Shown here: piece after piece, positions 32,950 through 41,446 of the stretch
Layout: the number at the start of each line of letters is the position of its first letter
Numbering within the stretch: position 1 is the stretch's first letter
DNA from: Erysipelotrichaceae bacterium
GTDB lineage: Bacteria > Bacillota_I > Bacilli_A > Erysipelotrichales > Erysipelotrichaceae
Length of the DNA: 64,000 bases
Direction: 5' to 3'
NCBI GenBank assembly: GCA_017405785.1
Contig: JAFQZR010000001.1
Location: 124,001 to 188,000 of the forward strand
Notes under the pieces: model-generated
What the model saw: only the letters and a program-made list of their open reading frames with translations
Told to the model about the DNA's origin: nothing
Databases searched by the model: none
Translations under genes and position numbers: made by a program

Positions 32950-33821
32950 AGATCAAAGATGTAATTAAGCGGATCCTGGCTTACCATCCTGACATTCCAA
33001 ACTATCACGGATGCGATGACTACAAATGCGGTAATCCGGAAGACGAATGTACAGGTATCGTAACAGCCTTAAGTCCTAACATTCATGTAATCAGGGAAGC
33101 AATCAAGCTGAATGCCAACCTGATCATCGTCCATGAACCGACCTTCTACACTTCGGCAGATGAGCCGGGATGGAATGAACCTTTTGAAAACTCCGTTTAC
33201 GAAGAAAAAAAGAAACTGCTGGATGATCATGGAATCGTGGTATGGAGAGACCATGACCACATGCACTTCCATAATCCGGATTCCATCTTTACCGGGGTAC
33301 TTAAGTATCTGGGCTGGGAAGACAAGGCGGAAGTTGATTACGATACCGGTCTGTTTGCCCACTATTATATAAAGCTCGAACCAACAACTGTAAAACAGTT
33401 ATCAGAATACATTATTGATAAGATCGGACTCAACGGTGCCAGAATCATCGGCAATCCTGATGATGTCGTTTCATCAATTGCCTTTGTCGGTCACCTTTAT
33501 CCGATGGATTATCACAAAAAAGACGGTACCAGCGGCGAATACTCCGTCAGCATCATCGACGTACTGGAAAGAAAAGCCGATGTAATCTTACCTGGTGAGG
33601 TAATTGACTGGACCGTACTGTCATATGTCAGAGACGCTGTTGAACTAGGCAAAGCCAAAGCTGTCATCAACATCGGACATTTCAACTGGGAAGAACTGGG
33701 AATGAAGTATTACAAGGACTGGCTGCCTGACCTGATCGACAACCGGGTACCGGTAACTTATGTTCCTAGTAAAGATATGTACAGATTCGTAGTCAAGGGA
33801 GGAATTGAAAATGAAGATTAA
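32946..33821 (+). CDS. NIF3-like metal-binding protein
   Basis: A 291-residue protein resembling the NIF3/YqfO family of ring-forming dinuclear-metal proteins: NLIIVHEPTFYT (first metal His-Glu), WRDHDHMHFHNPD with several histidines, IAFVGHLYPM and the late INIGHFNWEELGMKYY (metal His and Glu). Most genomes have one housekeeping copy elsewhere; this copy is embedded in a sugar-esterase operon, overlapping its neighbours on both sides. It could be an enzyme for a sugar or acylated intermediate. The biochemical role of the family is poorly known. Confidence 0.78.
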   Translation: MKIKDVIKRILAYHPDIPNYHGCDDYKCGNPEDECTGIVTALSPNIHVIREAIKLNANLIIVHEPTFYTSADEPGWNEPFENSVYEEKKKLLDDHGIVVWRDHDHMHFHNPDSIFTGVLKYLGWEDKAEVDYDTGLFAHYYIKLEPTTVKQLSEYIIDKIGLNGARIIGNPDDVVSSIAFVGHLYPMDYHKKDGTSGEYSVSIIDVLERKADVILPGEVIDWTVLSYVRDAVELGKAKAVINIGHFNWEELGMKYYKDWLPDLIDNRVPVTYVPSKDMYRFVVKGGIENED

Positions 33822-34899
33822 TGAACTGCTTCCATTAGCCAAAATACATGGACGTACTGTCTATGACGAAGAAAAAGAAGCCCTGTACTGCAACTGGACC
33901 TGTTCAGGTTTTACGGTTGGCGTAACAGGCAAATATCTTAAGGCCAAGGTCATCGCTGACAGCGATCAGATTGCCGGATTCCCTGGCGGCCCTACCCCAC
34001 CGGCTGACTGGCCATGCATCGGTGCCGAAGTAAACGGTGAACTCATCAACCGCCATGAATGCCGCAACACAGAGCCTGAGTGGCTGACCATGTGGGAATC
34101 AGAAGAAGAAACAACCGTCAACGTCAGAGTAATGAAACTGTCAGAAAATGCCAGAGGCAAGCTGGCTGTTCTGGAAGTTGAAACTGACGGTGAATTCCAC
34201 AAATACGAAGACAATAAAAAGACCATTGAGCTGGTCGGTGACTCCATCACCTGCGGCTTCGGCATCGAAGCACCGGACAATGCCTTCATGTTCAAGACCT
34301 CTGAGGAAAACGGCTGGATCACCTACGGTGCTTTAGCAGCCAGAGAACTCGGTTATGAATATTCAATGATCTGTGAATCAGGCATCAACGCTGCCAGACC
34401 GGAACATCCTTTATGGGAGATGCATGCCATGGAAGATGTCTATGAATACACCGATGAGCTCTATGCCAAGAAATACGGAAAGCCACTGGAAAAGTGGGAC
34501 TTTGAAGCTCATCACAATGACATCGTCGTTCTCAACCTGGGAACTAATGACAACAACCCAATCAAGTTCTACCGTAACTTCAATGACATTGAACCGATGG
34601 AAAACTGGTTCCATGCCAGATATAAGGAATTTGTCAAGCAGGTAAGAAGATGCAACGGTCCGGAAACCGTCATCATCTGCTCATTGGGCTCAATTGATAC
34701 TTATCTGTATCACCACATCAAGGAAGTCGTTGCCGAACTCAGACAGGAAACCGGTGATGAAAAGCTGTTCTGCTTCGAATACATTCCTCTGAATGTCATG
34801 ATGGAGGGAATCGGCGCAGCCGGCCACCCAAGTGCCAAAACTCATGTCCGCATGGGCAAGGAACTGGCTAACTACATCCGCAAGTTCTTAGGAGAATAA
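33811..34899 (+). CDS. CE2-like SGNH acetylesterase with N-terminal jelly-roll domain
   Basis: Start placed at 33811 (362 residues) with GGGAGGA upstream; it overlaps the previous gene by 11 bases. Residues 1-130 form a beta-sandwich like the N-terminal domain of CE2 esterases (YCNWTCSGFTVGVTGKYLKA). The SGNH part has the nucleophile block VGDSITCGFG (Ser145), VLNLGTNDNN and the terminal GHPSAKTH with the catalytic His. CE2 enzymes remove acetate from xylan, mannan or glucose esters, preferring position O-6. There is no signal peptide. Its intracellular location points to imported acetylated sugars. Confidence 0.88.
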   Translation: MKINELLPLAKIHGRTVYDEEKEALYCNWTCSGFTVGVTGKYLKAKVIADSDQIAGFPGGPTPPADWPCIGAEVNGELINRHECRNTEPEWLTMWESEEETTVNVRVMKLSENARGKLAVLEVETDGEFHKYEDNKKTIELVGDSITCGFGIEAPDNAFMFKTSEENGWITYGALAARELGYEYSMICESGINAARPEHPLWEMHAMEDVYEYTDELYAKKYGKPLEKWDFEAHHNDIVVLNLGTNDNNPIKFYRNFNDIEPMENWFHARYKEFVKQVRRCNGPETVIICSLGSIDTYLYHHIKEVVAELRQETGDEKLFCFEYIPLNVMMEGIGAAGHPSAKTHVRMGKELANYIRKFLGE

Positions 34900-34900
34900 T

Positions 34901-35821
34901 ATGTTAAAGGAAAAACTGTTAAAGCTGCGTGAGGGAGTCGAAGGATGGGTACCGCCGGTACTCTCTGAAGACATGCCTCACGGAGACATGCCGGGTGACA
35001 AGATCCGGATCAATGAAACACATATTGCCAAGGCATCAAAGATCTTCCCTGCCCTGATCGATGAAATGGTTAAAACCGACAGAGAGAAGATCGTTGTCTC
35101 CGTCTTCGGCGGATCAGGAGTCGGTAAAAGCGAAATAGCTTCACTTTTAGCCTATTACCTGCAGTCATGCGGCATCGGAGCCTATGTAATGTCCGGTGAC
35201 AACTATCCAAGAAGAATACCTTTATACAATGATGCGGAAAGAGCATCAATCTTCCGCTCGGAAGGTTTGAAGGGCTTATTAAAACAGGGAGCCTATACTC
35301 CTGATAACCAGAAAGTTCTGGATGAATTATGGGCCCATGAAACTGATGCTGATCCAAAGAAGACTGAAACATATCCATGGCTGACTTTCTATCAGCAGTA
35401 CGGACGTGCCGCATTGGCCCAGTATCTGGGAACTTATAAGGAACAGGACTACGATCAGGTCAACTGGATCATCAATGCCTTCAAGGAAGGTGCCGAAGAC
35501 ATCTTCATGAAGAGAATGGGACGTTCCGAAGACGCCAGATGGTATGATCCTGTCGATTTCAGAAAAATTAATGTTCTGATCATTGAATGGACCCATGGCG
35601 GCAATGAAAATCTCAAGGGTATTGATATCCCTGTTCTGCTGAACTCAACACCTGAGGAAACCAGAGAACACCGTCGCTTAAGAGCCCGTGACGGCAAGAC
35701 TGACTCCGCATTTACAACCATGGTTCTGGAGATCGAACAGGCCGAACTGGACAGCCGTGCCAGATTTGCTAAGATCATCATCTCCAAAGCCGGAGAATTC
35801 CTGAATCCTGAAGACTTTTAA
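34901..35821 (+). CDS. P-loop kinase of unknown substrate (uridine/adenylylsulfate-kinase-like)
   Basis: A 306-residue protein with a Walker A motif VFGGSGVGKSEIAS near residues 68-81 and VMSGDNYPRR, a lid-like block EHRRLRARDGKT and a strand LIIEWTHGGNENL. The fold resembles uridine kinase and APS kinase, but length and inserts (residues 120-200) differ from both. It lies one base after the CE2 gene and 13 bases before the phosphorylase gene. Phosphorylation of the sugar or polyol released by the phosphorylase is a reasonable idea. I do not recognise a characterised relative. Confidence 0.72.
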   Translation: MLKEKLLKLREGVEGWVPPVLSEDMPHGDMPGDKIRINETHIAKASKIFPALIDEMVKTDREKIVVSVFGGSGVGKSEIASLLAYYLQSCGIGAYVMSGDNYPRRIPLYNDAERASIFRSEGLKGLLKQGAYTPDNQKVLDELWAHETDADPKKTETYPWLTFYQQYGRAALAQYLGTYKEQDYDQVNWIINAFKEGAEDIFMKRMGRSEDARWYDPVDFRKINVLIIEWTHGGNENLKGIDIPVLLNSTPEETREHRRLRARDGKTDSAFTTMVLEIEQAELDSRARFAKIIISKAGEFLNPEDF

Positions 35822-35834
35822 AGGAGGACTTGTT

Positions 35835-37493
35835 ATGGAACAGAAGAAAATGAGTATTGGAACTTTACTTAATGCCTATCCTGACAGTATCGGCGGAAAG
35901 CTCTCCGATATCATTTCCCTGCTGAAAAAGGAAGAATTCAAAGACACTTTCCAGTCGTTCTACATCCTGCCAAGTGTCTTCAATACCGACCTGGACAGAG
36001 GCTTCTCATTAATTGACTATGAGATCAGTGAGACCTTAGCCGGTAAAAATGACATCAACGACCTGCATGAACTCAACATCGATCTGATGATGGACTTCAT
36101 CCTCAACCACATTTCCGTACTGTCCCATCAGTTCCAGGACATCATCAAAAACGGTGACCGGTCGAAATACCGTGATTTCTTCATCGACTGGAACAAGTTC
36201 TGGGATGGCTGCGGTGAGATGACTGAGGGCGGTTACATTCAGCCTGATCAGAAGTACATCAAAGACATGTTCTTCCGTAAGGCCGGACTGCCTATTCTGA
36301 TGGTCAGATTCCCGGACGGACGCGATGTTCCTTACTGGAATACCTTCTATCAGGAAGTAATCTATAATCCGATTGATCCGTTGGCTCTTGTAAAACAGCA
36401 CAACCTGCAGTATCAGACCGCCGTTGAGATCAGCAAGATCGTCAACAAGGCTCTGAAAGAGAAGAAAAAGCCTGAAGACATCGACTTCGGACAGTGGGAA
36501 GAATATGCACCAATAGTCAGAGAATACCTGCAGGCCAACAGAAGCTATCTGGGCCAGATGGACCTGAATATTAAATCTCCTCTGGTATGGGACTACTACC
36601 GTCAGACTCTGAAGAAACTCTCTGATTACGGCGTAGCCATCGTCAGACTGGATGCCTTTGCCTATGCTCCTAAGGAACCGGGCGAAAGAAACTTCCTGAA
36701 TGACCCTGGTACCTGGGATCTGTTACAGAAGATCGATGACATCGCCAGTGAATATGGACTGACCCTGTTGCCGGAGATCCATGCCAGCTACGGTGAAAAG
36801 ACCTACAAGCTGTTAGCTGATAAGGGCTACATGGTATATGACTTCTTCCTGCCTGGCTTACTGATCGATGCCTTCATCAGAAAGAACGGCATCTATCTGA
36901 AGAAATGGGCTGATGAGATCATTGAAAACAACATCCGCACCGTCAACATGCTGGGCTGCCATGACGGCATTCCTCTGCTTGACTTAAAGGGATTGTTGCC
37001 GGAAGAAGACATTCAGACCATGATTGATACCGTTGTCGGCCGCGGCGGCTATGTCAAGGACCTCCACGGTGCCAAAAACGTATACTATCAGGTCAATGCC
37101 ACATATTACAGTGCCTTAGGTGAAAGCGAAAGAAGAATGTTAATGGCCAGAGCCATTCAGCTGTTTATGCCGGGCAAGCCGCAGATCTGGTATCTGGACC
37201 TGTTTGCCGGTAAGAATGACTACGAAGCCATGAGAAGAGCCGGTGTGGGCGGACATAAGGAGATCAACAGAACCAACCTGTCTTTAGAAGAAACTGAAGA
37301 ACTGCTGAAGACCAATGTCGTCAAGAAACAGCTGGAACTGTTAAGATTCAGAAATACCTGCCCTGTCTTCACGGAAGATGCCGACATTGCCGTCTACTGC
37401 AATGAAACGGAATTCATTATCAAGTGGACCAATGTCCATGGACGGGTCAAGCTTACGGTGGATTTCGAAAAGGAAACCTATACAATCGAATAA
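35835..37493 (+). CDS. GH13_18 phosphorylase (sucrose-phosphorylase-like)
   Basis: A 552-residue enzyme of GH13 subfamily 18. DFILNH, VRLDAFAY (nucleophile Asp273), LLPEIHA (acid/base Glu314) and GCHDGIPLLDLKG (Asp377) are intact, as are INATYYSALG-like QVNATYYSALG and LDLFAGKNDYEA, which mark the sucrose phosphorylase group. Members use phosphate to split sucrose, sucrose-6'-phosphate, glucosylglycerate or glucosylglycerol. The acceptor-site loops differ from classic sucrose phosphorylase, so the substrate is open. It is the last gene of the operon, has AAAGGAGG upstream, and is cytoplasmic. Confidence 0.88.
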   Translation: MEQKKMSIGTLLNAYPDSIGGKLSDIISLLKKEEFKDTFQSFYILPSVFNTDLDRGFSLIDYEISETLAGKNDINDLHELNIDLMMDFILNHISVLSHQFQDIIKNGDRSKYRDFFIDWNKFWDGCGEMTEGGYIQPDQKYIKDMFFRKAGLPILMVRFPDGRDVPYWNTFYQEVIYNPIDPLALVKQHNLQYQTAVEISKIVNKALKEKKKPEDIDFGQWEEYAPIVREYLQANRSYLGQMDLNIKSPLVWDYYRQTLKKLSDYGVAIVRLDAFAYAPKEPGERNFLNDPGTWDLLQKIDDIASEYGLTLLPEIHASYGEKTYKLLADKGYMVYDFFLPGLLIDAFIRKNGIYLKKWADEIIENNIRTVNMLGCHDGIPLLDLKGLLPEEDIQTMIDTVVGRGGYVKDLHGAKNVYYQVNATYYSALGESERRMLMARAIQLFMPGKPQIWYLDLFAGKNDYEAMRRAGVGGHKEINRTNLSLEETEELLKTNVVKKQLELLRFRNTCPVFTEDADIAVYCNETEFIIKWTNVHGRVKLTVDFEKETYTIE

Positions 37494-37529
37494 AAAAAAG
37501 ATCTCAGCTGATCAGTTGAGATCTTTTTT
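37494..37529. terminator. Strong bidirectional terminator
   Basis: Perfect 13-base-pair stem AAAAAAGATCTCA / TGAGATCTTTTTT with a ten-base loop. It ends the rightward operon and the convergent DUF3237 gene. Confidence 0.93.
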
Positions 37530-37540
37530 CGTGTTTTATT

Positions 37541-37963
37541 CTAGTGTTCTATTTCGTAGAATCTGATCCACAGACCATCCTGCTCGACTTTGCCTTCACC
37601 GACAAACTGATTGCGGTGGAGATAAGGAGCCAAAAGCCTGCTGTCGGTATAGAAAGTCGGAACAGACTTGAAGGTCATATGCGGCTTGTCATCAGTAAAG
37701 AACGCGTTGTTTTCAACGTATATGTGACAGTCCTGACCGTCCTTGTCTTTTCCCGTTAACAGATAACGGGCTGACATGTGTCTTACTCCGGCCTGGTTGA
37801 GGATCTGAGTATCTACACCCCACGGTTCAACTATACCGCTGAAAAGTTCACCGTAAACCTTGCCGTAGAACGGAATCATGACTACATCGCCCTGTTCCGT
37901 CTGCATCTTAAAGCCCGGCTGATCAAACTCAACCTTGACTTCAAGTATCGGTTTTCCTTCCAT
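37541..37963 (-). CDS. DUF3237-family protein
   Basis: A 140-residue protein matching the DUF3237 family (MIPFYGKVYGELFSGIVEPWGVDTQ and HMSARYLLTGKDKDGQDCHIYVEN). The fold is probably a lipocalin-like beta barrel, with no assigned enzyme activity. In other genomes these genes often sit beside carboxylesterases, as here, where it overlaps the esterase stop by one base (TAATG). It may bind or release the hydrophobic acyl or aglycone part of the substrate; this is inference. Confidence 0.8.
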   Translation of the reverse strand: MEGKPILEVKVEFDQPGFKMQTEQGDVVMIPFYGKVYGELFSGIVEPWGVDTQILNQAGVRHMSARYLLTGKDKDGQDCHIYVENNAFFTDDKPHMTFKSVPTFYTDSRLLAPYLHRNQFVGEGKVEQDGLWIRFYEIEH

Positions 37964-39555
37964 TATGCTTCTTCCTTTGAATCGAACTTAGCCAGGCCGA
38001 ACAGTCTTACGACATAATTGTTGGTTCCCAGCTTGTCATAGAAGTAGTGATACTTTTCCTGCTGTGCTTCATCCATCATACCGGAATTGTTATTGAGGTT
38101 GATGATGTCAAAGCTCTTTTCATATTTCTTCCATTCAGGCATGCCTTCACCGTTAGGATTGCCTGTGGCAGCGAAGTTATACCAGTAGCCCTGGATCAGT
38201 TCCATGAAGTCATAGTCAGCGCCTACCCAGTGATATGGGAAGAACGGGTTTCTTTCACCATGGTCTACACGGCCGAAGACATATGGCATTTCTGCGCAGT
38301 GAGGAGAACCGTCGTTATGGCCTCTTTCGGTCTCGTTTTCCTTGCTCATTAACCAGACATAGGCATTTCTGCCGAACTTGTTGGTAATTTCGCCTAACTT
38401 GGCAGAACCTAATAACATGATATCGGAAGCGATTGATGAAGCCCGCTTGGCTGCCTCAATGTTATTGGTGGCAGGATACCATCTCTTCATATCTTCCACT
38501 GCATCAGGGAAAGCCTCTGCCAGATAATCATGGAAGTTTTCAACAGAGAATTCGCTGGCTCTGACAGCCGGGAATTCCTGAGCACATGATCCGATCATGA
38601 CATCGAAATCATTGAATTCACCGGAATCGATGATTTCTGAATATGGCTTAGGAATGAATTCACCGTCAACACAGAAACTGAAGCCAAAGTGACCCATGTT
38701 CTTGCTTCTGACGAATTCCTCGTACTTGTCAAATAACTCCCAGGCATCTCTCTTTCTTAATTCTTCAATTGACTTGCAGCCAACATAGTTCATGTATTCA
38801 ACACCGAGATCTTCCATGGTCTTTCTTGGACCAGGCTGCATGAATCCCCAGTAAATAGGACCGCTTTCGATGGAAACACGGTTGATGATGCCCTTCATTA
38901 ACGGTGATGCATGTAATGCACCTGTTCCGGCTGCACCGCCGGACTGACCGGCAACGGTAATTCTGTCAGGGTCACCGCCGAACTTGGCAATGTTTTCCTT
39001 GACCCACTGGCAGGCCTTGCGCATGTCGTATAAAGCGTAGTTACCGCTTGTTCCGCCAGCCTCAGCTGTCAGTTCAGGATGTGCAAAGAATCCGAAGAAA
39101 CCTAAGCGGTAGTTGATGGTAACAACAACGATATCTTTTCTCTTGGCAAAACCGATACCGTCGCAGACAACTTCGCAGCCGCTTCCGGCGACCATGCCGC
39201 CACCATGGATCCAGATGAATACCGGCAGCTTGTCTTCTTCTGTCTTGGCAGGTGTCCAGACATTCAGATACAGGCAGTCTTCTTCATACTGAGAAGGAGC
39301 TAAGAACTGAGGTACACCGTGAACGTTTGCCGGCATGTCTTCAATTTCCATGACATGCTGAACAGCTGCAGCACTGTACTGTACAGCCTTACGTACGCCA
39401 CGCCATTTTCCCGGATCTTCAGGATGTTTGAAACGGCGAGAACCTACAGGTGGAGCAGCATAAGGAATACCCTTGAAAACCTTGACGTTATCCTGGATAT
39501 AGCCCTGCAGCCATCCCTGTTTGACCAACACTTTTGCATTTTCAAAATTTGACAT
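37963..39555 (-). CDS. Type-B carboxylesterase, second copy
   Basis: A 530-residue carboxylesterase. FKGIPYAAPPVGSRRFK, EEDCLYLNVWTPAKTEED, the oxyanion hole WIHGGGMVAG, the nucleophile AGQSGGAAGTG and late SPHCAEMPYVFG with the catalytic His are present. It lacks a signal peptide. A GGGAGGA site precedes the ATG. It is divergent from the ABC binding-protein gene, the two sharing a 304-base control region. Relative to the paralogue at 26421-27827 it is about 60 residues longer, mostly before and after the nucleophile region. Its place suggests action on the substrate brought in by the neighbouring importer. Confidence 0.9.
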   Translation of the reverse strand: MSNFENAKVLVKQGWLQGYIQDNVKVFKGIPYAAPPVGSRRFKHPEDPGKWRGVRKAVQYSAAAVQHVMEIEDMPANVHGVPQFLAPSQYEEDCLYLNVWTPAKTEEDKLPVFIWIHGGGMVAGSGCEVVCDGIGFAKRKDIVVVTINYRLGFFGFFAHPELTAEAGGTSGNYALYDMRKACQWVKENIAKFGGDPDRITVAGQSGGAAGTGALHASPLMKGIINRVSIESGPIYWGFMQPGPRKTMEDLGVEYMNYVGCKSIEELRKRDAWELFDKYEEFVRSKNMGHFGFSFCVDGEFIPKPYSEIIDSGEFNDFDVMIGSCAQEFPAVRASEFSVENFHDYLAEAFPDAVEDMKRWYPATNNIEAAKRASSIASDIMLLGSAKLGEITNKFGRNAYVWLMSKENETERGHNDGSPHCAEMPYVFGRVDHGERNPFFPYHWVGADYDFMELIQGYWYNFAATGNPNGEGMPEWKKYEKSFDIINLNNNSGMMDEAQQEKYHYFYDKLGTNNYVVRLFGLAKFDSKEEA

Positions 39556-39859
39556 AATTTCCTCCCAATTAATTATCTAAATTTCAAAATCATTTCCCAT
39601 CTGAACGATAGCTGAAACCCTTCTTTCCTGAAGGTATTCGGACATAATGAAAATCCCATAACTATCTGATTCTATTGTAATAAAGGTCCTCTGTCATTAA
39701 TATTAAAAAAGTGTTTTGGACTTTTGACTTTCACTTTTTGTACAAAAACAAAGTATTATTATCTAAAACAAAAGTGAGTTTTTTGAAAGAAATGTGAAAT
39801 CGTATGTGTTTTAATTTAATCAGAGAGAAAGAACTCAACAATAGGGAGGAAATAAAATA
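39556..39859. promoter_or_regulatory. Control region between the carboxylesterase and the ABC binding-protein gene
   Basis: This 304-base gap has no gene. It contains an inverted repeat AAAAAGTG / CACTTTTT (39706-39713 with 39732-39739), AT-rich tracts with TATTAT near 39754, and TGAAATCGTA at 39795-39804, which partly fits the core of a CcpA cre site. A small stem CCTTC/GAAGG lies near 39618-39633. I cannot place the promoters with certainty. Confidence 0.4.
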
Positions 39860-41350
39860 ATGAAAAAACTATTAGTTCTTTTACTGGCTGCTATGATGCT
39901 TTTAGCACCTCTGGCAGGCTGCTCCAAGGATAACGGCGGCGGCGAACAGGAGATTTCAACTATCACATTGGATATGTCAACACTGTTCATCGTTCCAAAC
40001 CTGGAAGCAACACAGAAAGTTGAAGATGTTCTGAATGACTATCTGTTAAACACATTACATGAAACATTCAAGGTTCATCTGATTATCACTGCAATTTCTG
40101 ACTATTTCCAGAAGATTCCTATGGAATTAGCCAGCGGCGGCGATGATGCACCAGACGTAGTTCAGGTATTCAGCATGGCTGACTGGGTAAACAACGGCTA
40201 CATCCTGGCTCTGGATGACTATCTGGGCAAGGAACTGAAACCGACAGTTGACCTGATCGGCAACGTTCTCGGTTCAGGTAAGATGGCTGGCCATACATAC
40301 ATGATTCCTCGTTACTTCGGTACAGTTCTTGACTGGAAGTTCATCTACAACAAGAAGCTGGTTGAAGATGCAGGCGTTGATGTAACAAAGGCAACCAACA
40401 TCGACAATTTAGGTGATGTATTAGCTGAATTAAAGACAGCTTATCCTGATGAGCACTTCTTAGTATACTGCGACCAGTTCAACAGACTGTATGGCTTAAT
40501 GGACCACACTTCAGTAGTAGGTACATATGCTGCAACAGTTGGCACAAGTACAACTCTTAAGAACTACTATGAAACAGATGCTTACAAGAATGCTATCTAC
40601 AAAGCTTATGAATTCCGTCAGAAAGGCTATGCTGACCCAGAAGGCTCAGCCAACACCTTATCACATGACGCAGTTGTCATGGGCGGTTCAAGCAAGGGCG
40701 TTATCATGGGCCACTCAGCTCAGGCAGACGGCATTGCTTCAATGTTCACAAAGACAAATACCTACGGTGCAGAATTCGGTGCTGTTACAATCGGTATCGA
40801 TGACCTGTCAACAGATACATTAGGTATCGGTATTGCTCACTACTGCAAGGACCCTGCAGCTGCAGCACGTTTCATCAACCTGTTATACACTGATGAATTC
40901 GTATGGATCACAATCATCTACGGTGCTGAAGGCCAGGACTATGTATGGAATGCTGACCACACAAAGGTTAAATATCCTGATGGCATGGACTTCAACTCTG
41001 TACCATACAACTGCATCTACTCCTGCGGTATGATCGGTAACGGTTTCCAGGGTCTCGAATATGAAACATCCGATGAATCTGGTTCAGACCGTAGCTATGG
41101 TAAGGAATTAATGAACAAGGCATGGTGCCCACCTCTGTATGGTTTCACTCCTACAACTGTTAATGTTATGAATGAAATCGCTGCAGTATCTAACGTTGTT
41201 GACCAGTACAATAAAGTTCTGATCTATGGTGACGTTAACCCTGACGAAGTTTATCCACAGTTCCTGGCTGCTCTGAAGGAAGCCGGCATTGAAAAGATCG
41301 TTGCTGACTACCAGGCACAGGCTGATGAATGGCTGAGAGCAAACGGCTAA
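39860..41350 (+). CDS. Sugar ABC transporter substrate-binding lipoprotein
   Basis: A 496-residue extracellular binding protein. The N-terminal signal MKKLLVLLLAAMMLLAPLAG ends in the lipobox LAGC, so Cys21 would be lipidated. The mature part resembles large CUT1 binding proteins of the LplA/YtcQ type (DAPDVVQVFSMADWVNNGYI, MIPRYFGTVLDWKFIYNKK). It should deliver an oligosaccharide to the permeases at 45468-47363. Its codon use differs from nearby genes, with many GCA, ACA and TCA codons, a pattern fitting strong expression. A GGGAGG site lies upstream. A hairpin follows, isolating it from the kinase genes. Confidence 0.92.
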   Translation: MKKLLVLLLAAMMLLAPLAGCSKDNGGGEQEISTITLDMSTLFIVPNLEATQKVEDVLNDYLLNTLHETFKVHLIITAISDYFQKIPMELASGGDDAPDVVQVFSMADWVNNGYILALDDYLGKELKPTVDLIGNVLGSGKMAGHTYMIPRYFGTVLDWKFIYNKKLVEDAGVDVTKATNIDNLGDVLAELKTAYPDEHFLVYCDQFNRLYGLMDHTSVVGTYAATVGTSTTLKNYYETDAYKNAIYKAYEFRQKGYADPEGSANTLSHDAVVMGGSSKGVIMGHSAQADGIASMFTKTNTYGAEFGAVTIGIDDLSTDTLGIGIAHYCKDPAAAARFINLLYTDEFVWITIIYGAEGQDYVWNADHTKVKYPDGMDFNSVPYNCIYSCGMIGNGFQGLEYETSDESGSDRSYGKELMNKAWCPPLYGFTPTTVNVMNEIAAVSNVVDQYNKVLIYGDVNPDEVYPQFLAALKEAGIEKIVADYQAQADEWLRANG

Positions 41351-41390
41351 AAATTCATTAATAACTATTAATCATCATTATCATTAAAAA

Positions 41391-41420
41391 ACATGGCGGG
41401 TAAAAAACTACCCGCCATGT
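41391..41420 (+). other. Stable hairpin after the binding-protein gene
   Basis: A perfect 12-base-pair stem ACATGGCGGGTA / TACCCGCCATGT with loop AAAAAC. No T tract follows, so it is more likely an mRNA 3'-end stabiliser or a partial terminator that lets the binding protein be made in excess over the kinase and permeases. Confidence 0.7.
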
Positions 41421-41446
41421 TATAATATATAAGATAAGGTAATCTA

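Noticed and set aside
41391-41420. Hairpin called as a full intrinsic terminator
   Set aside because: No T tract follows, and the next gene on the same strand starts 26 bases later without a clear promoter.
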